A DNA stretch of 64,000 nt, taken from positions 62,001 to 126,000 of the forward strand of contig NZ_QDGZ01000006.1 in NCBI RefSeq assembly GCF_003076135.1. The letters run 5' to 3'. The stretch comes from Nocardioides gansuensis. GTDB lineage: Bacteria > Actinomycetota > Actinomycetes > Propionibacteriales > Nocardioidaceae. Below the pieces are notes generated by a model that worked only from the letters and a program-made list of their open reading frames with translations, was not told the DNA's origin and did not search any database. Positions within the stretch are counted from its first letter, which is position 1; each line of letters opens with the position of its first letter. Of this stretch, positions 9,020-17,449 are shown piece by piece. The translations under genes were made by a program, and so were the position numbers.

Positions 9020-9169
9020 TCAGCCGGCGTGACCCTCGGGATCCTCCTCGGGCTCGAAGGTGCTGCCTTCGCCGTCGGTGCTACCGATCTCCACGCCGGC
9101 GGCTTCCTGCTCCTGACCTATCTCGTCCTCGGGCTTGCCTACGCCGGGACCGTTCGAAGGTGCGCTCAT
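9020..9169 (-). CDS. Small acidic protein, 49 residues
   Basis: A short gene with strong signs of being real. The ATG at 9169 is preceded by GGCGAGGAG with good spacing. The product is highly acidic, Gly/Glu/Pro-rich and lacks Cys, Trp and basic patches: MSAPSNGPGVGKPEDEIG, QEQEAAGVEIG, then GEGSTFEPEEDPEGHAG. Sequences ending in STFEPEEDPE-like tails are familiar from actinobacterial small proteins of unknown role (from memory, not searched). The forward-strand frame over the same bases looks hydrophobic but is its antisense shadow. It is likely intrinsically disordered; no function is proposed. Confidence 0.7.
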   Translation of the reverse strand: MSAPSNGPGVGKPEDEIGQEQEAAGVEIGSTDGEGSTFEPEEDPEGHAG

Positions 9170-9334
9170 CAGTCATCTCCTCGCCTCGACAACGGTGTAC
9201 CCGTCCCAGATGCGGCAGATGCGCGAGGAATCCTCATGAGATGCCGCTGGGACCCGGGTGCCCCACCACCACGGCGATCAGATCCCGCCCAACCTCCACG
9301 ATCGTCTCGGCCGGCAGCGGCCCGTCTATTCCAG

Positions 9335-10852
9335 TCACAAGCGCTGATCGCTCTGCAGGGCCGGCGTCCGGTGTCCGTTCGACTGAACGAGGTCCTCGTT
9401 CGTCGAGCGGTATGCGTCCCCAGCTACGGTGCCAGAGCGGGCTTCCCGCGCGCTTGCGGTGTGGTGCTCCGGTGCGCTCATCTGCTGCTCCGCCGCTGCG
9501 CCGACCTGCTCGGCTCCGTCCTGAGAGGAGTAGTCGGTCGACGCCAAGGCTGCAGGCACGGTGGCGTCGAGTTCAGGCGGTGCGACATGTGCGGGACGGA
9601 GCCTCGGCGGTGCAGCAGACCACGCTCTCAGCGTCCCCAGCACCTCGCCGTAGAAGCCGTCGACTGCGGTTAGCACGGAGTCGATGAACGACCCTCGACC
9701 CCGGCCGCGCTTTGTGCCGAGGGGGCTGCTCACCGCGAGCCTAAACGAGCGCAACTCCTTGGTCGGGTCAAGAATCAGGCTGGCCGGGTTCTCGCGGACG
9801 TTGGATAGCAGCTCGGCAGCCTGCGAGCCGCGGGCATGCGCGACGAAAGCCTCCACTCTGGTTCCGTCTGGCGCGTTCTTCAGCTGACGCACCAGCCAGT
9901 TCACCCGGGTCGTGGCGCGTCCTTCGCGGGGCGCTTCCACGTCGACGTGGCAAGTGACCTTCCCGGCGCGCAGGTCCGCTGTCACTACCAGATGCCCGAC
10001 GGTGTCAGGGATGCGGATGGCCCCTGAGAGCTGGCCGGTCGTACACAGCGACTGCGCCAGAGCCTGGGCCCGCACCACCGGGTCGGCAGCCTCCTTCCGG
10101 GACAGGAGGGGAATGACCTCGGTGCTGAGCTGGCGGCCGAGTTGCAGGCTGGCAAACCGCAGCAGTGCGTCGAACCGCGCCACGACCTCTGCGATGCCCC
10201 TGTCCGAGGTGCGCAGGGCGTCCGCGGCGACCTGATCGCGTACGCCGACCCAGGCTTCCCCCATGTCATCGAACTCCAGCGCCCCGGACTTGCGATGCTC
10301 GAGGTAGCGGATGAGTTCGCAGAGAATCCAGGCTTGCTCAGGGTCCGCGACGCCGCGGAACTCCTTCTGCATGACTGCCTCGGCGAGCACCTGGGACCAC
10401 GACAGGTGGTGGAGGGCGACCTTCTTGAGCTTCCGTTTGTCGACCTTGGTGGGATGCTGACCGGCTACTGCGGGGATCTCGTTCGAGATGGTGATGACGG
10501 CGTCGTAGCCGTTCTCCCGGGCGATGTCGAGGTAGTTCTCCAACTGTTCGGCCACTAGCTGGTTCGGGCCGGTCTTCACCTCCACCAGTGCGGTCCAGGA
10601 TTTCGAACCGCGGGACACCCGGATGAGTCCGTCGGGGTACAGCCGCCTCTCGCCAGGGGTGAACGGCACCTCGATGAAGCACTCCAAAGTGCCGGCGGGG
10701 GCCCCGAAGGGCTGGACAATCCCACGGCCGAACTCCTTGACCGCCGAGAGTACGGCGAGAAGTGCGGACGTTGCGCGGCGCTCCTGCTCTTCGGCGCCAT
10801 TGATCCCCGAAGTCGGGATGAGGCGTGCCTCGTGCCAGGTCTCCTCGGCCAT
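9335..10852 (-). CDS. Uncharacterised protein with PD-(D/E)XK-like nuclease motif
   Basis: A 505-residue soluble protein. The N-terminal 200 residues carry a restriction-endonuclease-like pattern: E61-V-P-F strand, LYPDGLIRVS with Asp74, then TALVEVKTG with Glu91 and Lys93, spaced as in PD-(D/E)XK folds. The line NQLVAEQLENYLDIARENGYDAVITISNE follows, as in nuclease-fold proteins. The C-terminal part is of unknown fold with a Ser/Ala-rich tail of about 80 residues. ATG 10852 was chosen because homology-like sequence starts at MAEETWHEARLIPTSGING. Flanks are unlinked genes, so context does not fix a role; DNA repair or phage defence are both possible. Confidence 0.6.
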   Translation of the reverse strand: MAEETWHEARLIPTSGINGAEEQERRATSALLAVLSAVKEFGRGIVQPFGAPAGTLECFIEVPFTPGERRLYPDGLIRVSRGSKSWTALVEVKTGPNQLVAEQLENYLDIARENGYDAVITISNEIPAVAGQHPTKVDKRKLKKVALHHLSWSQVLAEAVMQKEFRGVADPEQAWILCELIRYLEHRKSGALEFDDMGEAWVGVRDQVAADALRTSDRGIAEVVARFDALLRFASLQLGRQLSTEVIPLLSRKEAADPVVRAQALAQSLCTTGQLSGAIRIPDTVGHLVVTADLRAGKVTCHVDVEAPREGRATTRVNWLVRQLKNAPDGTRVEAFVAHARGSQAAELLSNVRENPASLILDPTKELRSFRLAVSSPLGTKRGRGRGSFIDSVLTAVDGFYGEVLGTLRAWSAAPPRLRPAHVAPPELDATVPAALASTDYSSQDGAEQVGAAAEQQMSAPEHHTASAREARSGTVAGDAYRSTNEDLVQSNGHRTPALQSDQRL

Positions 10853-11112
10853 GAGTGTCCCCCGTCTATCGCATCGCAAGGCTCGCCGCTTGCCGGCCAG
10901 GTCGGCCGTCCAGGCGACGGGAGCGAAAGCGACGCTTGTTCGCGGCGAATCTGTGGCCGAAGTCGTGTGCCGCGCCTGCCGTCGCACTTGCGTCTTACCG
11001 CCGCCATAGCCTCGCAGGGCTGCCGATGGGCGCGCGACCCTCCCATTCTCCGGTCCTCGACAGCCGCGGGCTGCCGGTTTGGCCACCTCGACGTAAGGCA
11101 ACTGCGACCGGG

Positions 11113-12131
11113 TTAGGGCCAGAGCGAGTGGTAGGCGTTCAGGGCCTGTTGGCCACCGAGGTGCGCATACAGCACCGTTGAGGCGTTTGAGATTTCGCCG
11201 CTGGAGACGAGGTCGATGAGCCCGGCAAGCGACTTCCCCTCGTAGACCGGGTCTGTGATCATCGCCTCGAGCTCGGCGCCGAGCCGCATCGCCTCCATGG
11301 TGGAGTCGACCGGGATTCCGTAACGGTCACCCGCCCAGCCCTCGAGCACCTGGATCTCGTCGTCTCGCAGGTCGCGCCGCAGTTCGATCAACTCGGCAGT
11401 GTGCCGGGCGATCCGGGCAACCTGGTCGGTGGTCCGTGCGAGTGTCGCCGAGGCATCAATGCCGAGCACACGGCGTCGCACGCCAGTGAGTTCCTCCAGG
11501 GCAGCAAACCCCGCGATCATCCCGGCGTGCGTCGAACCCGTGACCGTGCAGACCACAATGGTGTCGAAATGCACGCCGAGCGCAGTCTCCTGCTCGGCTA
11601 GCTCGAATGCCCAGTTGGCGAAGCCCAAACCACCGAGGCGGTGTTCACTCGCCCCCGCAGGAATGGGATACGGCTTGCCCCCCTCTCTTCGACTTCACGC
11701 AGCGCGTCCTTCCACGACGTGCGAATGCCGATGTCGAACCCGGACGGGTCGAGCCTGATGTCGGCCCCCATCATGCGCGAAAGGAGGATGTTGCCCACTC
11801 TGTCGTTCACTGGGTCGTCCCACGGGACCCACTTCTCCTGTACGAGACACGCCTTGAGCCCGAGATGGGCCGCCACAGCCGCCACCTGCCGCGTGTGATT
11901 CGACTGAACGCCGCCGATCGACACGAGCGTGTCGGCGCCGCTCGCTAGCACGTCGGGGACGATGTATTCCAACTTGCGAATCTTGTTGCCCCCGTACGCC
12001 AGACCACTGCTGACGTCCTCACGCTTGGCCCACACATCGGCGCCACCGAGGTGAGCAGTCAGGCGGGCCAATCGGTGGACCGGACTCGGCCCAAACGTCA
12101 ACGAGTGCCGGGGAAAATCGTGCAGCTTCAT
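11113..12131 (-). pseudogene. acdS: 1-aminocyclopropane-1-carboxylate deaminase, frameshifted
   Basis: PLP enzyme converting ACC to 2-oxobutyrate and ammonia. The reading frame is split at a run of six C (plus strand 11678-11683). Adding one base restores [19 protein letters not shown] and joins the halves into about 339 residues, the normal length. Diagnostic residues survive on both sides: the PLP lysine in [10 protein letters not shown] (Lys50) in the first part, and VYEGKS (Tyr-Glu, ACC deaminase type rather than D-cysteine desulfhydrase type) in the second. It is either a recent frameshift or an assembly/sequencing error in the homopolymer. The upstream neighbour is not the usual Lrp-type acdR. 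Confidence 0.85.
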
Positions 12132-12404
12132 CAGTAGGGCCTCTCTCGGCGAGGATGCCAACCCGGTCACTTTCACGCGAGCGGTTGCAGTGACACTTGA
12201 AGGTGGAAACCGTCCTCGCCAACCAGAGTCCGCAAAATTCACGGACACGGTATCTGACTCATCACCAGGTAGGCAGTGGACTTCGCGAGGGACGCGTTGT
12301 CCTCGCGCCTCATCCCGCCGCCCTTTCGGCGCACGACTCTGGGGTGTTCGTGGCCGAGTCGGCCGGCATGTCCTGGCTGCGTCAAGCAGTCGGACGTCGG
12401 GACG

Positions 12405-13382
12405 TCATGGGGCCTGGGAAGTGGAGGACCAGGACACGAGCGCCTCCGCCGGCTTGCGTGCGGCGGCTTCTAGAAGTCTGGCGATCGTCGTGGCGAGATC
12501 CACGCTCAACCGGTGGTCCGCCGGGTTGTCCCGAAGAGCGCGATAGAGGCCCAGGTAGTGCGCGGCCTTCCGGCCCGCGGATCCGGTATAGCCGAGGTGG
12601 TCCACGGCGCCCCCTGAACTGAGAACCAGGGCCGTCATGGACGTGTGGTCGATTCGTACCTCGACGCCGGCGTCGTCGAACCGGATCGCGGTCTGCTTGC
12701 TGGTGTCTGCGGCCAGCCAGTTCGATGACAGGACGGTAACGCCGCCGTCGTGGTCGAGCGTTGTCATGGCGCGATCGACCTCGTCACTGTGTGCGACGAC
12801 GTGCCATCCGGTGGCGAATGCCGCCGCGACGCTGAGCTGGTTGGGTCCAGAATCCACCCAAGTGCTGACGTAGCTGGCTCGCTGCTGCTCCGACAGCCCC
12901 GAGTACGCATCATTGAAAACACAGAGGATCTGGGACGGCTTGCCCCAGCCGGGATTCTGCTGCACCACCGTCCTCGCCCACTCGACCTCGGGGGAGAAGG
13001 CGAAGTGGTGAGCAACTCGAACGCGTGAGGCGATGCGGTCGCGACCATGCGACTGCTCAAGCTGTCTGATCCCCGAGGCGGTGGTTACCAGAGGCTTCTC
13101 GCTGAGGATCATCGCATCGCAACGTTCGAGCAGGTCGGAGACGATTTCGAGGTGCGTGTTGGTAGGAGTCGCCACGACCACCAGGTCCGGTTCGATTCCC
13201 GCCGCGAACGCCTCATCCAGGTCACGAAAGAGCGGGACGACGTCCTTCTGAGCGGGACTCGGATCCACGCCGCCGACAATCTCGATGCCCGCGTCTGAGG
13301 CCAGGACCTCCCGGTGCGTGCGCGCAATGGTCCCAAGACCGACGAGCAGCACTTTTTGACGACCGCTCAATCGAGTCTCCAT
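12405..13382 (-). CDS. Gfo/Idh/MocA-family oxidoreductase
   Basis: A 325-residue NAD(P)-dependent dehydrogenase. The N-terminal Rossmann fold has KVLLVGLGTIARTHREVL near 10-27, and VVVATPTNTHLEIVSDLLE is followed by the family lysine in ILSEKPLVT (Lys96). The C-terminal domain contains NQLSVAAAFATGWHV and the beta-sheet part. Members oxidise sugars, inositols or amino-sugar derivatives. The start at ATG 13382 has AGAGGG upstream; the frame runs open further upstream without family resemblance. No sugar transporter is nearby, so the substrate is unknown. Confidence 0.8.
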   Translation of the reverse strand: METRLSGRQKVLLVGLGTIARTHREVLASDAGIEIVGGVDPSPAQKDVVPLFRDLDEAFAAGIEPDLVVVATPTNTHLEIVSDLLERCDAMILSEKPLVTTASGIRQLEQSHGRDRIASRVRVAHHFAFSPEVEWARTVVQQNPGWGKPSQILCVFNDAYSGLSEQQRASYVSTWVDSGPNQLSVAAAFATGWHVVAHSDEVDRAMTTLDHDGGVTVLSSNWLAADTSKQTAIRFDDAGVEVRIDHTSMTALVLSSGGAVDHLGYTGSAGRKAAHYLGLYRALRDNPADHRLSVDLATTIARLLEAAARKPAEALVSWSSTSQAP

Positions 13383-13777
13383 CCCTCTTCGACGAACCGG
13401 GCTCGGCCGGGCAAGCCTAAGCGTTGCGAGACGGTGGTCGGTCGAATCCTCTCGTCGAGCGCCGACGCGGCCACCCGATGCCTCGCGGAGCCAGACGAGC
13501 ACCAACCCGCAGCGGAACGTGGCGCGTCCCTGCGGAGTGTGGGACTCCGCCGCCAAAAGATCACCGATCCGGGCCTGCGCGGCGTCGAAACTGAGTCGGA
13601 GGTTGCTGACAAGCCAGCCCTCGCCCAGTGCGTCATTCCGCCGCGATGGTGACTCCACCGCTTGGGTGACCGGTCGGGTTTACATGATTCCAAGACTGCG
13701 GCTGCAGGCATGTCGAGAATGCTTCGGCAGCTTCGTCCTTGGACCAAAGACCAGACAAGCACTGGAGGATGGAAGAC
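13383..13777. other. Intergenic region between divergent genes
   Basis: About 395 bases separating the Gfo/Idh gene (reverse) from the VOC gene (forward). It should contain both promoters. A reverse frame upstream of the dehydrogenase reads LRLSFDAAQARIGDLLAAE and could be a decayed coding piece, but it lacks a start and was not recognised. No clear operator palindrome was found. GGAGG at 13764-13768 belongs to the VOC gene. Confidence 0.4.
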
Positions 13778-14218
13778 ATGTCTCACATCAGGCACTTCGA
13801 CCACGTCGGAATCACCGTCGCCGACCTCGACTCGGTGACGGCGTTCTTCGCCGACCTCGGTCTCGAGGTCGAGGGCCGCACGTTCGTGGAGGGCGAGTTC
13901 ATCGACACGGTCATCGGCATTCCGGACTCGCGGACCGAGATCGTCATGCTACGGCCGCCCGACGGAGGAGCCGGGGTCGAGCTCGCGAGCTTCGTCAGGC
14001 CCGACCACGAGCCCGGATCGCCCACCGCGATGGCCAACGAGCTGGGTCTGCGTAGCATCTGCTTCGAGGTCGACGACCTCCAGGGGGCCGTCGACGGCCT
14101 GGCTGCGAACGGATACGGACTGGTCGGCGGGATCGGTCAGCACGAGAACACCTGGCGGATGGCCCATGTGCGCGGGCCGGAGGGAATCGTCGTCTCGCTG
14201 ACCGAGCGGATCGCCTGA
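13778..14218 (+). CDS. VOC-superfamily (glyoxalase-like) protein
   Basis: A 146-residue protein with two beta-alpha-beta-beta-beta modules. Metal-ligand candidates are His9 in FDHVGITVADLDSVTAFF, Glu68 in GVELASF, and the Glu in GPEGIVVSLTE at the end. LRSICFEVDDLQGAVDGLAANGY opens the second module. Relatives are lactoylglutathione lyases, dioxygenases and antibiotic-binding proteins. The ATG at 13778 was preferred over 13769 because GGAGG sits at the right distance. It precedes an ABM-domain gene on the same strand by 245 bases. Confidence 0.8.
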   Translation: MSHIRHFDHVGITVADLDSVTAFFADLGLEVEGRTFVEGEFIDTVIGIPDSRTEIVMLRPPDGGAGVELASFVRPDHEPGSPTAMANELGLRSICFEVDDLQGAVDGLAANGYGLVGGIGQHENTWRMAHVRGPEGIVVSLTERIA

Positions 14219-14463
14219 CGCAGAGTCGACCGCTGTCTGTGCGTCGTTCCACCGCGGGTGGCCGGCAACGGCTGACCGACCGGACTGCCGATGACAAGGC
14301 ACGTCGGCTTCGTCAACGGTTTCGCACATGCGAAGTCACGACCTGGCCGCACACGCACATAGTCGCTCAGCGGGTCCTCGATACCTTGGGACGTGGACAC
14401 GAATCGCCGTGACCTCAACCCTGACGGACCGCGCTCGGCGCAGCGAACGAGGAGTGGAGACGC

Positions 14464-14745
14464 ATGGCGATCAAGTCAATCGTCGAGATGAAGGCGAAGC
14501 CCGGAAGACGGGACGAACTGTTGGGCACGCTGCAGCAGATGTCACCCGGCGATGTGCCGGGCTTCATCGCCGCCGAGCACTGCCGCAGCATCGAGGATGA
14601 AGACACCGTCATCGGCATCTACGACTGGAAGTCGAACGAGGGGCGTGTGGCCTGGTCACAGTCGCTCCATCCCGGCCCGCGGGATCAGTTGACGGACTTG
14701 CTCGCAGCGCCCATGCGCATCGTCCTGGCAGAGCACATCGAATAG
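14464..14745 (+). CDS. Antibiotic biosynthesis monooxygenase (ABM) domain protein
   Basis: A 93-residue single-domain ferredoxin-like alpha+beta protein: VEMKAKPGRRDELLGTLQQM at the start, then PGFIAAEHCRSIEDEDTVIGIYDWKSNEG and a C-terminal helix plus VLAEHIE strand. This is the ABM/DUF4188-type dimeric barrel pattern. Such proteins act as cofactor-free monooxygenases or as non-catalytic dimers; no catalytic residues can be pointed to here. GGAG lies upstream of the ATG. Confidence 0.75.
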   Translation: MAIKSIVEMKAKPGRRDELLGTLQQMSPGDVPGFIAAEHCRSIEDEDTVIGIYDWKSNEGRVAWSQSLHPGPRDQLTDLLAAPMRIVLAEHIE

Positions 14746-14840
14746 ACACGACGGCAAGGCGAGCGGTCGTGCCGATGAGAGGTCGTGGACGTCAGAAGCC
14801 GCATCGCCCGCTCCAGGGCCACGTGGATCGCAGGGTTCGT

Positions 14841-15269
14841 CTAGGTGGCCGGGGTCTCCGCGGCCCTCTTGATCGAGGCGGCCTCCGTCTCGACGTACCG
14901 CTTGGTCAGCGACCGCGTCATCAGCCAGCCGATCCCGGACAGCGGACCGGACACGGTCACGGCCAGGGTGAGCCGGCTCCCGTCGGGGTGCGGCTCGACG
15001 AAGTGCGCGGCGGTGACGGTGACGCCGGGTGAGCTCGACTCCCAGGTGTACGACGACCCGTCGGCCAGCTCGGTGACCGTCCATACCGCTGGGGGCAGCC
15101 GGGGCTGCCGCAACCAGGTGCGGGAGCCGACGGCCAGCGGTCCGGGGTCGAGACGCTCCACGGCATCGACCGTCGGGATCCGCTCGGGCCAGCGCTCGAC
15201 GTCGACGACCACGGCCCAGACCCGCTCGGGCGGGGCCGCGATGGTGACGGTGTGCCGCAGGCCGGGCAT
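14841..15269 (-). CDS. SRPBCC (START/Bet v 1-like) family protein
   Basis: A 142-residue lipid/hydrophobic-ligand-binding fold. The N-terminal strand HTVTIAAPPERVWAVVVDVERWPERIP is the polyketide-cyclase/dehydrase signature. The middle has the strands SSYTWESSSPGVTVTAAHFVEP, and the long C-terminal helix is LTKRYVETEAASIKRAAE. No active-site residues are evident. It converges with the ABM gene; the 5' side faces the zinc module but there is no shared operator. Confidence 0.8.
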   Translation of the reverse strand: MPGLRHTVTIAAPPERVWAVVVDVERWPERIPTVDAVERLDPGPLAVGSRTWLRQPRLPPAVWTVTELADGSSYTWESSSPGVTVTAAHFVEPHPDGSRLTLAVTVSGPLSGIGWLMTRSLTKRYVETEAASIKRAAETPAT

Positions 15270-15460
15270 GCGCTGAGTCTACGAGCCGACGACCGGACTG
15301 GTAGCGGGCTGCACCCGCCCTCTCATCAGCGTGAGGCGTTCTGCGTCAACAAGTTGGGGTGGGGTCCCTGGCTCGGCGTCGGTCCCTGCATAGCGGTAAC
15401 GGAGCTGGGTGCTCGGCAGCGTGTGATCGGGTTGTGTCGACGACGGGCCGGGCCTGTAAG

Positions 15461-15473
15461 GAGAATGATTCTC
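15461..15473. promoter_or_regulatory. Fur-family (Zur-like) operator
   Basis: Palindrome GAGAATGATTCTC: six-base arms around one base, extended by A on the right. It matches the general Zur/Fur box shape of actinobacteria and lies 76 bases before the HU gene start. A related site precedes the CobW-like gene, and a zur gene sits between the two, so Zur is the likely ligand. Confidence 0.65.
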
Positions 15474-15548
15474 ACTATGGCATAGTCGACGGCGCCCGCC
15501 CACGTGGGGGGACCGCATCACAGACGCATCAACACCTAGGAGACGTGC

Positions 15549-15827
15549 ATGAACCGCAAGGAACTCGTCGAGACCGTGGCCCGGGAGGCCGGCCTGACCG
15601 CGGCCCAGGCCACCGCGGCCGTCGCCGCCGTGCTGGATGGCGTGGTCACCTCGGTCGCGCGGGGCGAGAAGGTGAACCTGCCGGGCTTCGGCACGTTCGA
15701 GCTGCGCCACCGGGCGGCTCGCTCGGGCCGCAACCCGCAGACCGGGGAGGCCATGGAGATCGCGGCGAGCGATGCGCCGGCCTTCAAGCCGGCCGCGGCC
15801 TTCAAGCAGGCGGTCGCGGACCGCTGA
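15549..15827 (+). CDS. HU-family DNA-binding protein
   Basis: A 92-residue nucleoid protein. It opens MNRKELVETVAREAGLT and has the HU/IHF core GEKVNLPGFGTFELRHRAARSGRNPQTGE with the Pro-tipped DNA-binding arm, followed by a short Ala-rich helix. It lacks the long Lys/Ala/Pro tail of the main actinobacterial HU (HupS/HupB type), so it is probably an accessory paralogue. A Zur-like palindrome in its promoter suggests expression tied to zinc. It converges with zur; the gap holds a GC hairpin. Confidence 0.9.
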   Translation: MNRKELVETVAREAGLTAAQATAAVAAVLDGVVTSVARGEKVNLPGFGTFELRHRAARSGRNPQTGEAMEIAASDAPAFKPAAAFKQAVADR

Positions 15828-15840
15828 GACGACCGGGGAG

Positions 15841-15865
15841 GGCGGCGGTCGGCAGGGCCGCCGCC
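15841..15865. terminator. Bidirectional GC-rich hairpin
   Basis: GGCGGCGG and CCGCCGCC form an 8-bp perfect stem with a 9-base loop between the converging HU and zur genes. There is no T-tract, as is usual in very high-GC genomes. Position and symmetry support a terminator. Confidence 0.5.
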
Positions 15866-15874
15866 TGCGGAGAG

Positions 15875-16384
15875 CTAGCGCGAACGGCGCCGGCAGTCCG
15901 CGCAGGTGCCGAACAGCTCCACCGTGTGGCTGACCTCGCTGAACCCGTGCTTGTCGGCGACCTCAGCGGTCCAGCGCTCGACCGCCGGTCCCTCCACCTC
16001 GACGGCCTTGCCGCACGAGCGACAGACCAGGTGGTGGTGATGCGTCTCGCCGCACTGCCGGTAGACCGCCTCGCCGGCGTCGGTCCTCAGCACGTCGGCC
16101 GACCCCGACTCCACCAGCGACTGGAGAGCCCGGTAGACGGTCGCCAGCCCCACAGAGGCGCCGCCCTGGCGCATCGCAGCGTGGATGTCCTGGGCGCTGC
16201 GGAAGTCGTCACGCCGCGCGAGCTCGTCGCGGACTGCCTGGAACTGTCGCGTCGTACGCTCGCGGGCGGCGGGACGCGCGGACGCGCCCGCGTCGGAGGC
16301 TGCCGCCACTGGACCTCGCTCACCTCGGGGGAATCCCAAGGTACCGCGGGACGGCGAGTGGATCGTGTCGGTGTCCGATGCCAT
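15875..16384 (-). CDS. zur: Fur-family zinc uptake regulator Zur
   Basis: A 169-residue Fur-family repressor. The winged helix is at 45-100 (AQDIHAAMRQGGASVGLATVYRALQSL). HHHHLVCRSCGKAVEVEG at 115-132 is the regulatory metal region. Structural zinc is held by two CxxC pairs, Cys121/Cys124 and Cys161/Cys164 (CADC). The Zur reading is favoured over Fur because of the neighbours: a CobW-like gene, a permease pair and two Fur-type boxes. The first 40 residues are low complexity and the true start may be internal. It is divergent from the permease gene by 66 bases with no obvious box between. Confidence 0.85.
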   Translation of the reverse strand: MASDTDTIHSPSRGTLGFPRGERGPVAAASDAGASARPAARERTTRQFQAVRDELARRDDFRSAQDIHAAMRQGGASVGLATVYRALQSLVESGSADVLRTDAGEAVYRQCGETHHHHLVCRSCGKAVEVEGPAVERWTAEVADKHGFSEVSHTVELFGTCADCRRRSR

Positions 16385-16450
16385 CCTGTGCCCCGGGTCA
16401 TCTCGTGGCCCGGCAACCGCTCACCGCTGGCCCAGGGGGACTGACCGACG

Positions 16451-17449
16451 ATGACGACCACGACCGCTGAGACGCGCTCGACGGGCCGCGGCGACTGGCA
16501 GGGCTGGCTGGTCGTCGGCCTGCTGCTGCTCGCCGTACCAGCCGAGAGGCTGCTGGGCGACCTGCTCGCGGCGTCGGCGTTCCAGACCTGGGCGACGGTC
16601 TTCCTGGCCGTGGTGGTGCAGTCGATCCCGTTCCTCGTGCTCGGCATCGTGCTGTCCGGGCTCATCTCCGTGCTGCTGTCGGAGCGGCTGGTCGCGCGGG
16701 TGATGCCGAAGCGCACCGCGCTGGCCGTGCCGTTCGCGGGCCTCGCCGGCGTCGCCCTGCCCACGTGCGAGTGCGCGGTGGTGCCGGTGGCCAACGGGCT
16801 GACCCGCCGTGGGCTGCCCCCGGCCGTCGCGCTGACCTTCATGCTGGCGGCGCCGGCGGTCAACCCGGCCGTCATCGTCTCGACCGCGGTCGCCTTCGGT
16901 GGACGGGTCGACATGGTTGCCGCCCGGTTCGTCGCGTCGCTGCTCACCGCGATGGTGATCGGCTGGATCTACGTGTGGGCCGCCGCCCGCTTCCCGGCGC
17001 TGAAGCTGCCGACCCTGCGCGACCGGCTGCACCACCACGACGGCGAGTCCCGGTGGGAGCGGTTCCTCGCCGCGGCGTGGCACGACTTCCTGCCCGCGGC
17101 GGCCTTCCTGGTGCTCGGCGCGATGATCGCCGCCGCCATCAACGTGCTCGTGCCGGTGCAATGGGTCGAGGCCGTTGCCGGCCACCCGTTCCTGGCGGTG
17201 CTCGCGCTCACCGTCTTCGCCTTCGTCATCGCCCTGTGCAGCGAGGCCGACGCCTTCGTCGCGGTCAGCCTGACCGCCTTTTCCGACACCGCCAAGCTGG
17301 TCTTCCTCGTGGTCGGCCCGGCGATGGACATCAAGCTCGCGGCGATGGAGGCCGGCCAGTTCGGCCGGGCCTTCGCCGTCCAGTTCGTGCCGCTCGTGCT
17401 GGTCGTCGCCGCGACGACCGCCTGCCTCGTCGCATGGGTGATCCTGTGA
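16451..17449 (+). CDS. DUF318/UPF0718-family permease
   Basis: A 332-residue inner-membrane protein with about 8-9 hydrophobic segments. It carries the two half-repeat signatures of this family: LPTCECAVVPVANGL near 103-117 and ALCSEADAFVAVSL near 262-275. Both have a Cys-x-Glu or Cys-Ser-Glu within a membrane reentry. A His-rich cytoplasmic loop (DRLHHHDGES) separates the halves. Relatives include ArsP-like permeases, but the substrate of this branch is unproven. It overlaps the next gene by 4 bases (GTGA) and lies beside zur, so a metal-linked role is likely. Confidence 0.8.
   Translation: MTTTTAETRSTGRGDWQGWLVVGLLLLAVPAERLLGDLLAASAFQTWATVFLAVVVQSIPFLVLGIVLSGLISVLLSERLVARVMPKRTALAVPFAGLAGVALPTCECAVVPVANGLTRRGLPPAVALTFMLAAPAVNPAVIVSTAVAFGGRVDMVAARFVASLLTAMVIGWIYVWAAARFPALKLPTLRDRLHHHDGESRWERFLAAAWHDFLPAAAFLVLGAMIAAAINVLVPVQWVEAVAGHPFLAVLALTVFAFVIALCSEADAFVAVSLTAFSDTAKLVFLVVGPAMDIKLAAMEAGQFGRAFAVQFVPLVLVVAATTACLVAWVIL

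Noticed and set aside
8984..9673. Forward-strand open frame of 229 codons with a hydrophobic start resembling a membrane protein
   Set aside because: The hydrophobic part is the exact antisense of the acidic 49-residue gene, which has a proper ribosome site; the rest is Arg/Pro/Cys-rich as expected of a shadow.
10853..11112. N-terminal extension of the nuclease-motif protein to 11101
   Set aside because: The extra 83 residues have no family character, while MAEETWHEARLIPTSGING looks like a natural start.
14747..14771. Possible terminator CACGAC-N13-GTCGTG after the ABM gene
   Set aside because: Only six base pairs with a long loop and no further symmetry; not better than chance in this base composition.
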